DNA of 55,888 nt from Polynucleobacter meluiroseus (GCA_945879115.1 CAMDUR010000012.1:1-55888); one strand, 5' to 3'. Positions 43,877-53,531 are shown, counted from the first letter of the stretch. A program made the numbers and translations. The notes: generated by a model from the letters alone, not told the origin.

Positions 43877-45454
43877 ATGTCGAATTTGCCTCAAGGCATG
43901 GCCATCAGCGCCGAAATTACACCAGATTACGCAACTATTTTGACACCTGAGGCACTAGCCTTAGTGGCTAAGCTACATCGTGCTTTTGAGCCACGCCGTC
44001 AAGAATTGTTAAAAGCGCGTGTAGAGCGTACAAAACGCTTAGATGCTGGCGAAAGACCTGATTTTCTCCCTGAGACAAAAGCCATTCGTGAAGGTGATTG
44101 GAAAGTTGCTCCTATTCCAGCGGCTTTGCATTGTCGTCGCGTAGAGATTACTGGTCCTGTAGAAGCCAAAATGGTGATCAACGCTTTCAACTCAGGCGCT
44201 GACTCTTACATGACAGACTTTGAAGATTCCAACAGCCCAAGCTGGACGAATCAGATCCAAGGTCAGATCAATATGAAAAAAGCCATTCGTCGCGAATTGT
44301 CTTTGGAGCAAAACGGTAAGGTTTATAAATTAAACGACAAGATTGCCACATTACAAGTTCGCCCACGCGGTTGGCATTTGGATGAGAAACATGTCACCGT
44401 TGATGGCCAACGTGTTTCTGGCGGTATTTTTGACTTTGCTTTGTTCTTCTTCCATAACGCCAAAGAGCAATTAGCTCGTGGTGCTGGTCCTTATTTTTAT
44501 TTACCAAAAATGGAAAGCCATTTAGAAGCTCGTTTGTGGAATGAAGTTTTCTGCATGACTCAAGACGAATTAGGTTTTCCACAAGGTACGATCAAAGCAA
44601 CTGTCTTGATCGAAACCATCTTGGCCGCATTTGAGATGGAAGAAATTCTTTATGAGTTGCGTGAGCACAGTGCCGGCTTGAATGCTGGTCGTTGGGATTA
44701 CATCTTCTCTTGCATCAAGAAATTCAAATTAGATAAAAACTTCTGCTTGGCTGATCGCGCTAAGGTCACCATGACTGCACCGTTTATGCGTGCTTATGCT
44801 CTCTTGCTATTGAAGACTTGTCACAAGCGTGGCGCACCTGCAATGGGCGGCATGAGTGCATTGATTCCGATCAAGAATGATCCTGAGAAAAATGCGATTG
44901 CGATGCAAGGCATCATCAATGATAAAAAACGTGATGCAACCGATGGTTACGATGGTGGTTGGGTAGCTCATCCAGGTCTCGTAGAGCCATCGATGGCTGA
45001 GTTCAAAGCGGTATTGGGTGATCGTCCTAACCAATTTGATAAACAAAAACCTGAAGTTAATGTAACAGCCGCTGATCTATTAAATTTCCAACCGGAGACA
45101 CCGATTACCGAAGCTGGTCTACGTATGAACATCAACGTGGGTATTCATTACTTAGGTGCTTGGTTAGCTGGTAATGGTTGTGTCCCGATTCATAACTTGA
45201 TGGAAGATGCTGCTACAGCAGAGATCAGCCGTTCACAAGTATGGCAGTGGATCCGTTCTCCAAAAGGTGTTTTAGATGACGGTAGAAAAGTGACTGAAGC
45301 ATTAGTTCGTCAACTCATTGCCGAAGAATTACCAAAAGTAAAAGCAAGTGGTGCAACTGGTCTCTGGGATCGTGCTGCAGAGATTTTTGACACAATGAGC
45401 ACCAGTGAGAAGTTTGAAGAATTCTTAACTTTGCCTTTGTACGAGGAAATCTAA
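43877..45454 (+). CDS. aceB: Malate synthase A
   Basis: A 525-residue malate synthase of the A isoform: AKMVINAFNSGADSYMTDFEDSNSPSW (about residues 96-122), LEARLWNEVFCMTQDELGFPQGTIKATVLIET (about 210-241), MGGMSALIPIKNDPEKN, and GYDGGWVAHPGLV. It condenses glyoxylate with acetyl-CoA. No isocitrate lyase is in this window. The next gene starts at TTG immediately after its stop. Confidence 0.93.
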   Translation: MSNLPQGMAISAEITPDYATILTPEALALVAKLHRAFEPRRQELLKARVERTKRLDAGERPDFLPETKAIREGDWKVAPIPAALHCRRVEITGPVEAKMVINAFNSGADSYMTDFEDSNSPSWTNQIQGQINMKKAIRRELSLEQNGKVYKLNDKIATLQVRPRGWHLDEKHVTVDGQRVSGGIFDFALFFFHNAKEQLARGAGPYFYLPKMESHLEARLWNEVFCMTQDELGFPQGTIKATVLIETILAAFEMEEILYELREHSAGLNAGRWDYIFSCIKKFKLDKNFCLADRAKVTMTAPFMRAYALLLLKTCHKRGAPAMGGMSALIPIKNDPEKNAIAMQGIINDKKRDATDGYDGGWVAHPGLVEPSMAEFKAVLGDRPNQFDKQKPEVNVTAADLLNFQPETPITEAGLRMNINVGIHYLGAWLAGNGCVPIHNLMEDAATAEISRSQVWQWIRSPKGVLDDGRKVTEALVRQLIAEELPKVKASGATGLWDRAAEIFDTMSTSEKFEEFLTLPLYEEI

Positions 45455-46186
45455 TTGACGATCTTGGCCATCGACACCTCGACACAGTGGTGTTCTGTGG
45501 CCTTGGTCAATCGCCAAGGAGGTCGGGATACGTCTCGAGCTCCTTTTTCTTTGGTGCGTCATGAGAACCTTGGCCCAGAGTCCAGCCAACATGCTTTAGA
45601 TTGGGTAGAAGCTTTACTCGGTGAAGCTGATATCTTCTTTAAAGACCTCGAAGCTATCGCCGTGGGCATTGGTCCTGGTGCTTTTACAGGTATCAGGATT
45701 GGGGTTGGGATTGGACAAGGTATGGCTTTGGGTGGTGATCTACCGTGCTTACCGATTGTCTGTTTAGATGCGATTGCTTTAGAAGGCATTAATTCACTCA
45801 AACTTAAAGAGGGTGATCAAGTTTTAGTGGCGGTGGATGCACGCATGAGCGAAGTCTATTGGGCGCAGTATCAAGTGGAAGCTAATGGATTACCCAATCG
45901 TTTGGGGGATATTCATTTATCAGCTCCATATTGTATTGATCTTCCAGAAAAAGATTTTTACTTGGTGGGTAATGCCGCCACTGCTTACCCAGAAAAAATG
46001 CAGGCATATATTGCTAAGGCTAAAAAAATAGATGTAGATGCTGTGCCACACGCCAGATCAATTGCTCGTTTGGGTTTTGATGCCTTAGAAAAAGGTTTGC
46101 AAGTCAGCGCTGAAGATCTTCAGCCCATCTACATCAGGGATAAAGTGGCACAAACGATTGTTGAGCGCACACAGGCTAAAACTTAA
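45455..46186 (+). CDS. tsaB: tRNA t6A37 modification protein TsaB
   Basis: A 243-residue TsaB: ILAIDTSTQWCSVAL at the start, the dimerisation segment AVGIGPGAFTGIRIGVGIGQGMALG (about residues 68-92), and VAVDARMSEVYWAQ. TsaB scaffolds TsaD in making threonylcarbamoyladenosine at A37 of ANN-decoding tRNAs. TTG is the start codon, with GAGGAAA 5 bases upstream. It precedes rimI, a common pairing. Confidence 0.92.
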   Translation: MTILAIDTSTQWCSVALVNRQGGRDTSRAPFSLVRHENLGPESSQHALDWVEALLGEADIFFKDLEAIAVGIGPGAFTGIRIGVGIGQGMALGGDLPCLPIVCLDAIALEGINSLKLKEGDQVLVAVDARMSEVYWAQYQVEANGLPNRLGDIHLSAPYCIDLPEKDFYLVGNAATAYPEKMQAYIAKAKKIDVDAVPHARSIARLGFDALEKGLQVSAEDLQPIYIRDKVAQTIVERTQAKT

Positions 46187-46197
46187 TCATCAAAAAA

Positions 46198-46674
46198 ATG
46201 TCAGAGTTAAGACTATTACCGATGGCTATAAGAGACCTCAATGAGGTTCTTGCCATAGAGCAGCGAGCCCACATTGCACCTTGGACACAAGTGCAATTTA
46301 TGGACTCTTTGAATGCTGGTCATTGGGCTTATACATTAAGAGTATTGGGTACTGAGGATGCTCCTGACACTTTAGTTGGGTACTGTGTAATGATGCCTGG
46401 CGTTGATGAAATCAGCCTACTCAATATTGCCATTGATCCAATTCATCAGCGTCAAGGTTGGGCTAAAAAAATACTGCTAGTGATGGAAGACCAAGCAACT
46501 GCTAAAAACTTCCAAAAAATATTTTTAGAGGTAAGAACCAGTAATACACCTGCTATTGGACTTTATCAGCGAATGAATTATCAGCAAGTAGGTAGCAGAA
46601 AAGCTTATTATCCAATGCATGAAGGGCAACGCGAAGATGCTCTCGTAATGATGAAAGAATTACTTAGATCATGA
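46198..46674 (+). CDS. rimI: Ribosomal protein S18 alanine N-acetyltransferase-like
   Basis: A 158-residue GNAT with the RimI layout: MAIRDLNEVLAIEQRAHIAPWTQVQFMDSLNAGHWAYTLRV, LLNIAIDPIHQRQGWAKKIL (acetyl-CoA loop with QRQGWA instead of the common RGxG), and LEVRTSNTPAIGLYQRMNYQQVG. It sits between tsaB and a UDG-like gene and overlaps the latter by 4 bases (ATGA). Confidence 0.88.
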   Translation: MSELRLLPMAIRDLNEVLAIEQRAHIAPWTQVQFMDSLNAGHWAYTLRVLGTEDAPDTLVGYCVMMPGVDEISLLNIAIDPIHQRQGWAKKILLVMEDQATAKNFQKIFLEVRTSNTPAIGLYQRMNYQQVGSRKAYYPMHEGQREDALVMMKELLRS

Positions 46675-47255
46675 GTCAAACAGATTATTTAAACGCTATG
46701 GGTATCAGCACTTGGGTTTTGCAAGACGCTGAGGAACCTACTGAAACACCAGTTGCAAACATACCAGCAGCCGAGTCTTCATCTGTTCCCATTACTCAGT
46801 CAGCAGCTCCAGTACCTTTAAATGCTGCGCCGAAAGTAGCGCCCAAAGTAACACCCAAAGCAGCGCCAGTCGAGCCCTTAGCGATGGACCCTGCTTATGC
46901 ACAAGCTTGGACATTTGTGATGGATCAATTAAATGGCGATGCCAGTTTATTATTTGACAAAATCCTAGCCTCTTTGATGTTGTCTCGAGATCAAATTCAG
47001 ATACTCACCAGCAGTGAAGTATTGGCTGGCAAAGCCACGGGTCAAGTGATCATGGCGATGGGTGCTGATATGGGAAAAAAATTACTACATATGACTGAGC
47101 CATTTGAAGAGCTCAGAGCTACGGTACATTCTTTAGAGGCGGCTGAGATGGAGTGGCCGATTGTTTTGACTTATCACCCAGAGCACCTTTTAAAGCGTCC
47201 TTTAGATAAGTCAAAAACCTGGCAAGATTTGATCTTAGCTAGATCACTGATCTAA
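46671..47255 (+). CDS. Degenerate uracil-DNA glycosylase-superfamily protein
   Basis: A 194-residue protein at the position of the type 4/5 uracil-DNA glycosylase often found downstream of rimI. The C-terminal motif is intact (TYHPEHLLKRPLDKSKTWQDL, about residues 168-188), but the N-terminal catalytic motif (GEAPG) and the four cysteines of the Fe-S cluster are missing; a Pro/Ala/Val-rich linker of about 50 residues (26-75) replaces them. So it is probably catalytically dead and may bind DNA or partners. Start ATG overlaps the rimI stop. Confidence 0.72.
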   Translation: MSQTDYLNAMGISTWVLQDAEEPTETPVANIPAAESSSVPITQSAAPVPLNAAPKVAPKVTPKAAPVEPLAMDPAYAQAWTFVMDQLNGDASLLFDKILASLMLSRDQIQILTSSEVLAGKATGQVIMAMGADMGKKLLHMTEPFEELRATVHSLEAAEMEWPIVLTYHPEHLLKRPLDKSKTWQDLILARSLI

Positions 47256-47259
47256 ACGA

Positions 47260-48009
47260 TCAAGAATTTAGATTACTTTTCTTAGTCCTGGCGCGAATAT
47301 TAAGAAACTCAACAAACAATGAGAAGGCCATAGCAAAGTAAACATAACCCTTAGGGATATGTACATCCATACTTTCGGCTATCAACACCATACCAACGAT
47401 TGTTAAGAAGGACAAAGCTAAAACTTTGATGGACGGATGTCTATGAACAAAGTCACCAATAGATTTAGCAGCAAATAACATCACAACAACAGAAACTAAA
47501 ACTGCTGCAACCATAATAGAGATCTCATCCACTAAACCAACAGCGGTGATCACGCTGTCTAATGAGAAAACAATATCTAAGATACCGATTTGAACGACAG
47601 CCCCCCAAAACACTTTGGCTTTGTTCATTTCTTTTTGCATATCTTTCTGCTCGATCGGAGCTTCTTCTGCTTGAGCTTCAACTTCTAAATAGATTTCTTT
47701 GGAAGCTTTCCAAAGTAAGAATAGGCCGCCGCCAAACAGTATCAAATCGCGACCGCTGATCTCTTGACCGAATGCATTGAAGAGGGGTTCTGTTAAACCC
47801 ATCACCCATGTCAAGCTGAGAAGTAACAAGATGCGTGTTATTAAGGCAAACATCAATCCAAAGCGACGCACTTGATCACGCATCTCGGCTGGGAGACGAT
47901 TAGCGATGACGCTGATAAAAATAATATTGTCGATACCTAAAACGATCTCTAAAGCTGCTAATGTCAGGAAGGCAATAATAGTGTTGGGATCTAACAGGAA
48001 CTCGAGCAT
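47260..48009 (-). CDS. TerC family integral membrane protein
   Basis: A 249-residue protein with about seven helices and the TerC core: ALEIVLGIDNIIFISVIANRLP (about residues 19-40, with the acidic metal-site motif ExxLxxDN) and ILDIVFSLDSVITAVGL (about 143-159). Family members are linked to tellurite resistance and Mn homeostasis. The C-terminus is basic. It converges with the UDG-like gene. Confidence 0.88.
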   Translation of the reverse strand: MLEFLLDPNTIIAFLTLAALEIVLGIDNIIFISVIANRLPAEMRDQVRRFGLMFALITRILLLLSLTWVMGLTEPLFNAFGQEISGRDLILFGGGLFLLWKASKEIYLEVEAQAEEAPIEQKDMQKEMNKAKVFWGAVVQIGILDIVFSLDSVITAVGLVDEISIMVAAVLVSVVVMLFAAKSIGDFVHRHPSIKVLALSFLTIVGMVLIAESMDVHIPKGYVYFAMAFSLFVEFLNIRARTKKSNLNS

Positions 48010-48086
48010 TTATTTAATACCTCATTAATTAAAAATAGTTGTGAATAGATTAATTAGTTAAATAGTTAAGAATTTTGCTGGGCCGC

Positions 48087-49403
48087 CTAGTGTTTGTGCT
48101 CACCGATGAGATGTAGAGAATCATATTCGGCTTGATTTCTATCGTGCCAGCGCATGATGAAAACCATGATCAAACAAACAAAACTTCCAAATAACAAAAT
48201 CACGATAGAAATTGGAACATCCAGCCAGATCAAGAGGGCGTACAAACACAACATGGCTAGAACGGAGAGATTCTCGTTAAAGTTTTGTACTGCGATCGAG
48301 TGACCCGCTGATAATAAAACGTGACCACGGTGCTGTAAGAGAGCATTCATAGGCACGACGAAGTAACCAGACATCCAACCAATGGTTATTAAGAAAATAT
48401 AAGTGATGAAGAGGTAAAGAGGTATTTGGAATAAACCCAGGTCTACTGAAACATCAGGAAGAAGGTCCTTGCGGTAAATGGCCATGATCATTACCAATGC
48501 ACCCATCATCACACCGTATTTAAGAACGCCTAAGGCTTTTTTAAGCGGGATGCGAGCAGCTGCATAAATAGCACCCCCTGCCACGCCGAACGCAACCACT
48601 GCTTGCAAGATAGCGCCTTGCGACAAAGACATGCCTAAAGCAGATTCTGCCCATTTAAGAACGATAAATTGAAGCGTTGCACCTGCACCCCAGAAAAGAG
48701 TGGTGACAGCCAAAGAGATTTGACCTAAGCGGTCTTTCCAAAGAGTGTGGAAGCAGTGCTTAAAGTCTTTAATGAGACGAATCGGGTTACTTTCTTGCTT
48801 GGGGTAGACGGCGCCCGTATCAGGAATCCTCAAATTAAAGCCAGCTGCAATTAAATAAATAACAGCAATGACGCAAATGGCTGCCTCAGGAGAGGTATCA
48901 ATACCGGTTTCAATCATTGGCAAATCAAAACCTAAAAGAACCGTTGAAAGCTGTTTGGAGATCAGTATGCCACCTAAAACGGTACCCAAAATGATAGAGC
49001 CAACAGTTAATCCCTCAATCCAACCGTTAGCAGCAACCAATTTATCGGGCGGTAGTAATTCAGTCAAAATGCCATATTTGGCAGGTGAGTAAGCTGCTGC
49101 ACCTAAACCGACAATGGCATAAGCCATTAAGGGGTGGGTGCTGAACAACATAGCCATACAACCCACTATTTTGATTGTATTGGTCATGAACATGACTTTG
49201 CCCTTAGGGCGAGAGTCAGCAAAGGCGCCAACAAAAGCAGCTAGCAATACATATGACAAAACGAAGAAAAGTTTTAGGAGTGGGGTCATCCAAGCAGGCG
49301 CTTGGAGTTGGTATAGCAGAGCAATTGCTGCGATTAACAGCGCGTTATCTGCAAGCGACGAAAAAAATTGCGCCGCCATAATGGTGTAAAAACCTGGTTT
49401 CAT
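48087..49403 (-). CDS. lplT: Lysophospholipid transporter LplT
   Basis: A 438-residue MFS carrier of the LplT type with eleven to twelve helices: QFFSSLADNALLIAAIALL (about 12-30), AAYSPAKYGILTELLPPDKLVAANGWIEGLTVGSIILGTVLGG (about 102-144) and IGWMSGYFVVPMNALLQHRG. LplT flips lysophospholipids inward for reacylation. Its usual partner aas is absent here. It is divergent from alr. Confidence 0.9.
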   Translation of the reverse strand: MKPGFYTIMAAQFFSSLADNALLIAAIALLYQLQAPAWMTPLLKLFFVLSYVLLAAFVGAFADSRPKGKVMFMTNTIKIVGCMAMLFSTHPLMAYAIVGLGAAAYSPAKYGILTELLPPDKLVAANGWIEGLTVGSIILGTVLGGILISKQLSTVLLGFDLPMIETGIDTSPEAAICVIAVIYLIAAGFNLRIPDTGAVYPKQESNPIRLIKDFKHCFHTLWKDRLGQISLAVTTLFWGAGATLQFIVLKWAESALGMSLSQGAILQAVVAFGVAGGAIYAAARIPLKKALGVLKYGVMMGALVMIMAIYRKDLLPDVSVDLGLFQIPLYLFITYIFLITIGWMSGYFVVPMNALLQHRGHVLLSAGHSIAVQNFNENLSVLAMLCLYALLIWLDVPISIVILLFGSFVCLIMVFIMRWHDRNQAEYDSLHLIGEHKH

Positions 49404-49453
49404 TCGTACAATTCAGTTATCAACTTCTATTAAAGCACGAAAGTGAGTCTTTT

Positions 49454-50572
49454 CTGTCCAGACCTATAGTAGCCCATCTCGATTCAAACGCCATTCGCCA
49501 TAACTTAGCGCGTGTTCGCCACCTCGTGCCCAATTCAAAGGTTTGGGCAGTTGTAAAAGCCAATTCCTACGGGCACGGCATGGTTAAAGCCCTTGAGGGC
49601 TTATCCGATACGGATGGATTTGCTTTGTTAGATCTTCAAGACGCCAAGGTGTTACGAGAGAACGGATGGCAGGGGCCTATCCTAATTTTAGAAGGGTTAT
49701 TTACCCAGGATGACGTTTTTGAAGCACTCGAATTGCGCTGTGATTGTGTGGTGCATGAGCTCAATCAAGTGGATTGGTTAGAGAGCGCTATGGATGCGCG
49801 TCAAGTGCCTCAATCTGCCCATGCTGCATCCATGAGAGTGTTCTTAAAAATGAATACCGGCATGAACCGCTTAGGTCTGAAGCCAGATATTTATCGTGAA
49901 GCATTTCATCGTTTGCACTCCATTGGTTTTAATGTAGCTCATATGACCCACTTTGCTAATGCAGACTACGTGGATCGAACACCAACGGTTGATCAACAAT
50001 TAGAACTTTTCCAAGCAACGATCAAGGGATTGCCTGGTGAAACCTCTTTATCCAACTCTGCCTCGATACTTTGGCATCACAACAATGTTCAATGTGACTG
50101 GGTAAGACCTGGGATCATGCTCTATGGTGCCTCACCATCAGGTAAGTATGAAGATATTGAACACGCTCAGTTACAAGCAGCCATATCCTTACGAACTAAA
50201 ATTATCGGCATCCAGCATTTAGAAGCAGGTGACTCGATTGGGTATGGATCACGTTACCGCACTGATGTACCTATTCGTATTGCCGTCATTGCTTGTGGCT
50301 ATGCTGATGGTTACCCAAGACATGCTCCTGATGGCACGCCTGTTTGGATCGCGGGTAAGGGCGGTCTGGCTGACGGAAAAATTTGCCCAATGGCTGGCCA
50401 AGTTTCAATGGACATGATCACTGTTGATGTGACAGATATGCCAAGTGCTGACATTGGTACGGAAGTAGAACTGTGGGGTCAGCATTTGCCAGTTGATCGG
50501 GTAGCACAAGCATCTGGCACGATTGGCTATGAACTTCTTTGCGCTATTGCACCAAGGGTTAAGAGGATCTAA
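49454..50572 (+). CDS. alr: Alanine racemase (apparent CTG start)
   Basis: PLP-dependent alanine racemase. From the first ordinary start (GTG 49526) the protein would lack the first strand and helix of the TIM barrel. Extending the frame upstream gives SRPIVAHLDSNAIRHNLARV, the conserved N-terminus, and the only suitable codon at the expected place is CTG 49454, with AAGTGAG 6 bases before it. This yields 372 residues, with PLP lysine K35 in VWAVVKANSYGHG and the catalytic Tyr side GYGSRYR. It makes D-alanine for peptidoglycan. Confidence 0.83.
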   Translation: MSRPIVAHLDSNAIRHNLARVRHLVPNSKVWAVVKANSYGHGMVKALEGLSDTDGFALLDLQDAKVLRENGWQGPILILEGLFTQDDVFEALELRCDCVVHELNQVDWLESAMDARQVPQSAHAASMRVFLKMNTGMNRLGLKPDIYREAFHRLHSIGFNVAHMTHFANADYVDRTPTVDQQLELFQATIKGLPGETSLSNSASILWHHNNVQCDWVRPGIMLYGASPSGKYEDIEHAQLQAAISLRTKIIGIQHLEAGDSIGYGSRYRTDVPIRIAVIACGYADGYPRHAPDGTPVWIAGKGGLADGKICPMAGQVSMDMITVDVTDMPSADIGTEVELWGQHLPVDRVAQASGTIGYELLCAIAPRVKRI

Positions 50573-50632
50573 ACAAGTCACTGTGATCCAACTGAAAAAA
50601 GACAAGAAAAAATAAGTCATTCATCAGATGTA

Positions 50633-50662
50633 AAAAAGGAAGGATTAAATCCTTCCTTTTTT
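50633..50662 (+). terminator. Intrinsic terminator between alr and bamD
   Basis: AAAAAGGAAGGA-TTAAA-TCCTTCCTTTTTT, a hairpin with runs of A and T on both sides, so it can act for both convergent genes. Confidence 0.88.
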
Positions 50663-50713
50663 ATTGAGCTAAATATAAATTGAACTGACCATCAAATCTT
50701 TCTTCAGACGAGA

Positions 50714-51589
50714 TTACTTGCGCCAGATCTGCCACCAAGATGGTGTTTTATTTTCAGCTGTACTTCTGATTCCGGTTTCAACAATCTTACTATTCGGGTA
50801 GTTCAGCTTTAAAACACGTAAGGCATCGCTACTTAAATCTTTCATGCCCAGCGCTTCGTATGACTTATACAAAATGTAGAGGGCTTCCTCAATAGCTGGA
50901 GCACGGTCGTAGTCGGTCATGGCAGTTTGAGCACGATTAATCGCTGCCAAAAATGCCCCGCGACGGTAATAGAACCTGGCAGTATTGACATCACTATCGG
51001 CCAGTGAGTTCACGATATAGCGCATACGATCTAATGCATCAGGCGTGTATTTGCTGTCTGGGAAGCGGGTTGTCAATATCTTGAATGACTCAAATGCTTC
51101 ACGTGCTGCCTTAGGGTCGCGCTCACTCAAGTCTTGTCCTGTGAGTTTTCCTAAGAATCCCATATTGTCATTAAAAGTAATTAAACCTTTTAGGTAATAG
51201 GCGTAATCCACCATGGCATGACCTGGGTGAAGTTGAATGAAACGATCAACAGAAGCAGTAGCTAGAGGTAGATCTTGACCTTTCCAGTAACAGAAAGCAA
51301 CGTTGATCTGAGCTTGTTGTGCGTAAGGACCAAAAGGATAGCGTGCCTCAAGCTTCTCAAAATACTTCACGCATTTTTCGTAATCTGCACCGTCCATGGC
51401 ATCTTTAGCTTCAACATAAAGCTTGTTCTGAGACCACTTAGCTGTTTCATCATCAGGTCCACCAGCGCAACCTGTTAGTAAGGCTGAGAGGACAAAAACA
51501 GAGGACGCAGCAAAAGACCCGAACCTGCGCGAGCAAATGCGACTTAAACTACCGCTACTTATAGATCGAAAGGCACCCAATTTTGGCAT
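50714..51589 (-). CDS. bamD: Outer-membrane assembly lipoprotein BamD
   Basis: A 291-residue lipoprotein with a long N-region, lipobox LTGC (Cys about 41), and five TPR-like repeats (DYEKCVKYFEKLEARYPFGPYAQQAQINVAFCYWK and following). BamD is the essential lipoprotein of the BAM beta-barrel assembly machine. Its ATG (51589) lies inside the first codons of divergent rluD, so the two genes share 7 base pairs. Confidence 0.92.
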   Translation of the reverse strand: MPKLGAFRSISSGSLSRICSRRFGSFAASSVFVLSALLTGCAGGPDDETAKWSQNKLYVEAKDAMDGADYEKCVKYFEKLEARYPFGPYAQQAQINVAFCYWKGQDLPLATASVDRFIQLHPGHAMVDYAYYLKGLITFNDNMGFLGKLTGQDLSERDPKAAREAFESFKILTTRFPDSKYTPDALDRMRYIVNSLADSDVNTARFYYRRGAFLAAINRAQTAMTDYDRAPAIEEALYILYKSYEALGMKDLSSDALRVLKLNYPNSKIVETGIRSTAENKTPSWWQIWRK

Positions 51590-52608
51590 TACCAGATTCT
51601 CCTGAAAACAATACGTCCGATTATATCGATGAGGACGACATTATTGCTGTATTTGTGCCAGATCACCTCGCGGGCGAGCGTTTAGATAAGGTTTTAGCTC
51701 AATTAGTACCTCAACATTCTCGTAATCGCCTCAAAACTTGGATTGAGAATGGTTTTGTCACGATTGCTGGTCAAGTACCAAAAATCAGATATGCCGCTCA
51801 AGCAGGGGACCATATTTTGGTCATTCCTCAAGCAAGTGATGAAGAGCAGGCTTTTGTACCAGAGGATATCGCTTTAGATATCGTTTATGAGGACTCTGAA
51901 ATACTCGTTATTCATAAACCAGCAGGGATGGTCGTTCACCCTGCAAACGGTAACTGGTCTGGAACCCTTCTGAATGGTTTGCTCTATCGCTATCCCACTA
52001 TTGCGAACGTCCCAAGAGCGGGTATTGTTCACCGCCTCGACAAAGACACATCGGGTTTGCTCATGGTGGCTAAAACATTAGAAGCTCAAACGGATCTGGT
52101 TAGGCAACTTCAGTCACGCCAAGTGATTCGTCGTTATTTAGCTTTGGCTTGGGGGCAAGTGAGATCTCAAACAGTTCACTCGCCAATTGGCAGAGACCCC
52201 AGAGATCGACTCAGAATGGCATTGATTACCGGCTCCGCTGGTAAGCCCGCAGTCACCCATGTCGAGCTTTTAGAAATGGGTGCCTTTAATAAAGCGAAAG
52301 TTTCATTAGTGGCTTGTCGACTAGAGACGGGACGCACTCACCAAATCCGCGTCCATCTTGAGTCATTGGGTAATGGATTGGTTGGTGACCCTGTTTATAA
52401 AAAGAAGAACCCAGCGGATGCTTCTATTTTAGAATTTAGTCGCGGTGGTCAAGCTTTACATGCTGCCGTATTGGGTATTAAGCACCCTAAAACTAAAGAA
52501 GAGCTTCTCTGGCAAGCACCAATGCCTGAGGATATGAAAGAACTAGCATTAAGGCTGAATGTTCCTGAGGGTGCATTGTGGCCTGATTGGGAGAGCTTGG
52601 ATGTTTAA
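51583..52608 (+). CDS. rluD: 23S rRNA pseudouridine synthase D
   Basis: A 341-residue RluD: S4 RNA-binding domain (AGERLDKVLAQLVPQHSRNRLKTWIENG, about residues 26-53) and catalytic domain with the active Asp in GIVHRLDKDTSGLLMVAKT. It makes pseudouridines 1911, 1915 and 1917 of 23S rRNA helix 69. The start is TTG at 51583, overlapping the bamD start; no better codon is nearby. Confidence 0.9.
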   Translation: MALPDSPENNTSDYIDEDDIIAVFVPDHLAGERLDKVLAQLVPQHSRNRLKTWIENGFVTIAGQVPKIRYAAQAGDHILVIPQASDEEQAFVPEDIALDIVYEDSEILVIHKPAGMVVHPANGNWSGTLLNGLLYRYPTIANVPRAGIVHRLDKDTSGLLMVAKTLEAQTDLVRQLQSRQVIRRYLALAWGQVRSQTVHSPIGRDPRDRLRMALITGSAGKPAVTHVELLEMGAFNKAKVSLVACRLETGRTHQIRVHLESLGNGLVGDPVYKKKNPADASILEFSRGGQALHAAVLGIKHPKTKEELLWQAPMPEDMKELALRLNVPEGALWPDWESLDV

Positions 52609-53374
52609 TAAACCATGGATACAACCGGAGTGGCCAGGAACGGGTCAAGTTCAGATTTTGATGACCCATCGTGAAGGGGGCGTCAGCCAACCCCCTTATG
52701 ATTGCCTCAACTTGGGTGAGCATGTTGGCGATGACCTTGGCTCAGTGGCGGCGAACCGCCTGATCCTTGGCACTTTCATACCTTCAGATCCTATTTGGCT
52801 GAATCAGACCCATGGCACAACCGTCTTTGATGCTGATAAGTGGGTTCCTTATGGTCCATCAGGTTATACAGAGACACCACAGGCTGATGCAGCCATTACG
52901 ACCTTGCCTAACTATGTGCTTGGCATCATGACAGCTGATTGCTTACCTGTTTTTCTGGCTTCTAAGGATGGCCAAGTGATTGGGGCTGCTCATGCTGGTT
53001 GGAGAGGACTTAATTTAGGAGTCATTGAAGCAACAGTGGCTGCCATGAGACAAAAAGTAAAAAAAGATGATTTAGAGATTCAGGCATATTTCGGACCAGC
53101 GATAGGTCCTGAAGCTTTTGAGGTGGGCGAGGATGTTAGAGCGGTTTTTATAGAGCATGATCAGAGCTCAGCCATAGCCTTCAAGCCCTGTGCTGAGTCA
53201 GGTAAATATATGGCAGACATCTATCAACTAGCTAGATTAAGACTCCAAGCCCTTGGCATCTCATCGATTGAGGGTGGGAAAGACTGTACTTTCCAAGACC
53301 AGCGCTTCTTCTCTTACAGGCGAGATGGTAATACCGGTCGTATGGCCAACCTGATCTGGAAGATAGGTAAATAA
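52601..53374 (+). CDS. pgeF: Peptidoglycan editing factor PgeF / YfiH family
   Basis: A 257-residue copper-oxidase-like (laccase domain) protein. Active-site motifs are NQTHG, TADCLPVFLA, AAHAGWRGL, and SYRRDGNTGRMA at the end, with metal-binding His/Cys. PgeF enzymes remove misincorporated L-Ser precursors from murein synthesis or act on purine nucleosides. ATG 52601 overlaps the rluD stop by 8 bases, so the genes are coupled; a longer frame from 52559 is unlikely. Confidence 0.88.
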   Translation: MFNKPWIQPEWPGTGQVQILMTHREGGVSQPPYDCLNLGEHVGDDLGSVAANRLILGTFIPSDPIWLNQTHGTTVFDADKWVPYGPSGYTETPQADAAITTLPNYVLGIMTADCLPVFLASKDGQVIGAAHAGWRGLNLGVIEATVAAMRQKVKKDDLEIQAYFGPAIGPEAFEVGEDVRAVFIEHDQSSAIAFKPCAESGKYMADIYQLARLRLQALGISSIEGGKDCTFQDQRFFSYRRDGNTGRMANLIWKIGK

Positions 53375-53531
53375 GTACGTCATAGAGGGGGATGACACCC
53401 TTTGCTAAACCATTTGCGGTGTAAGCTTGGAACAAGTTATAGATAGGGTTAGTTCTTATAACTAATTTAACGATTAAACGCCAAAATAGAGCTATTAGAC
53501 ATACAGTTAGATCTATCTATTAAGGAAGTTT

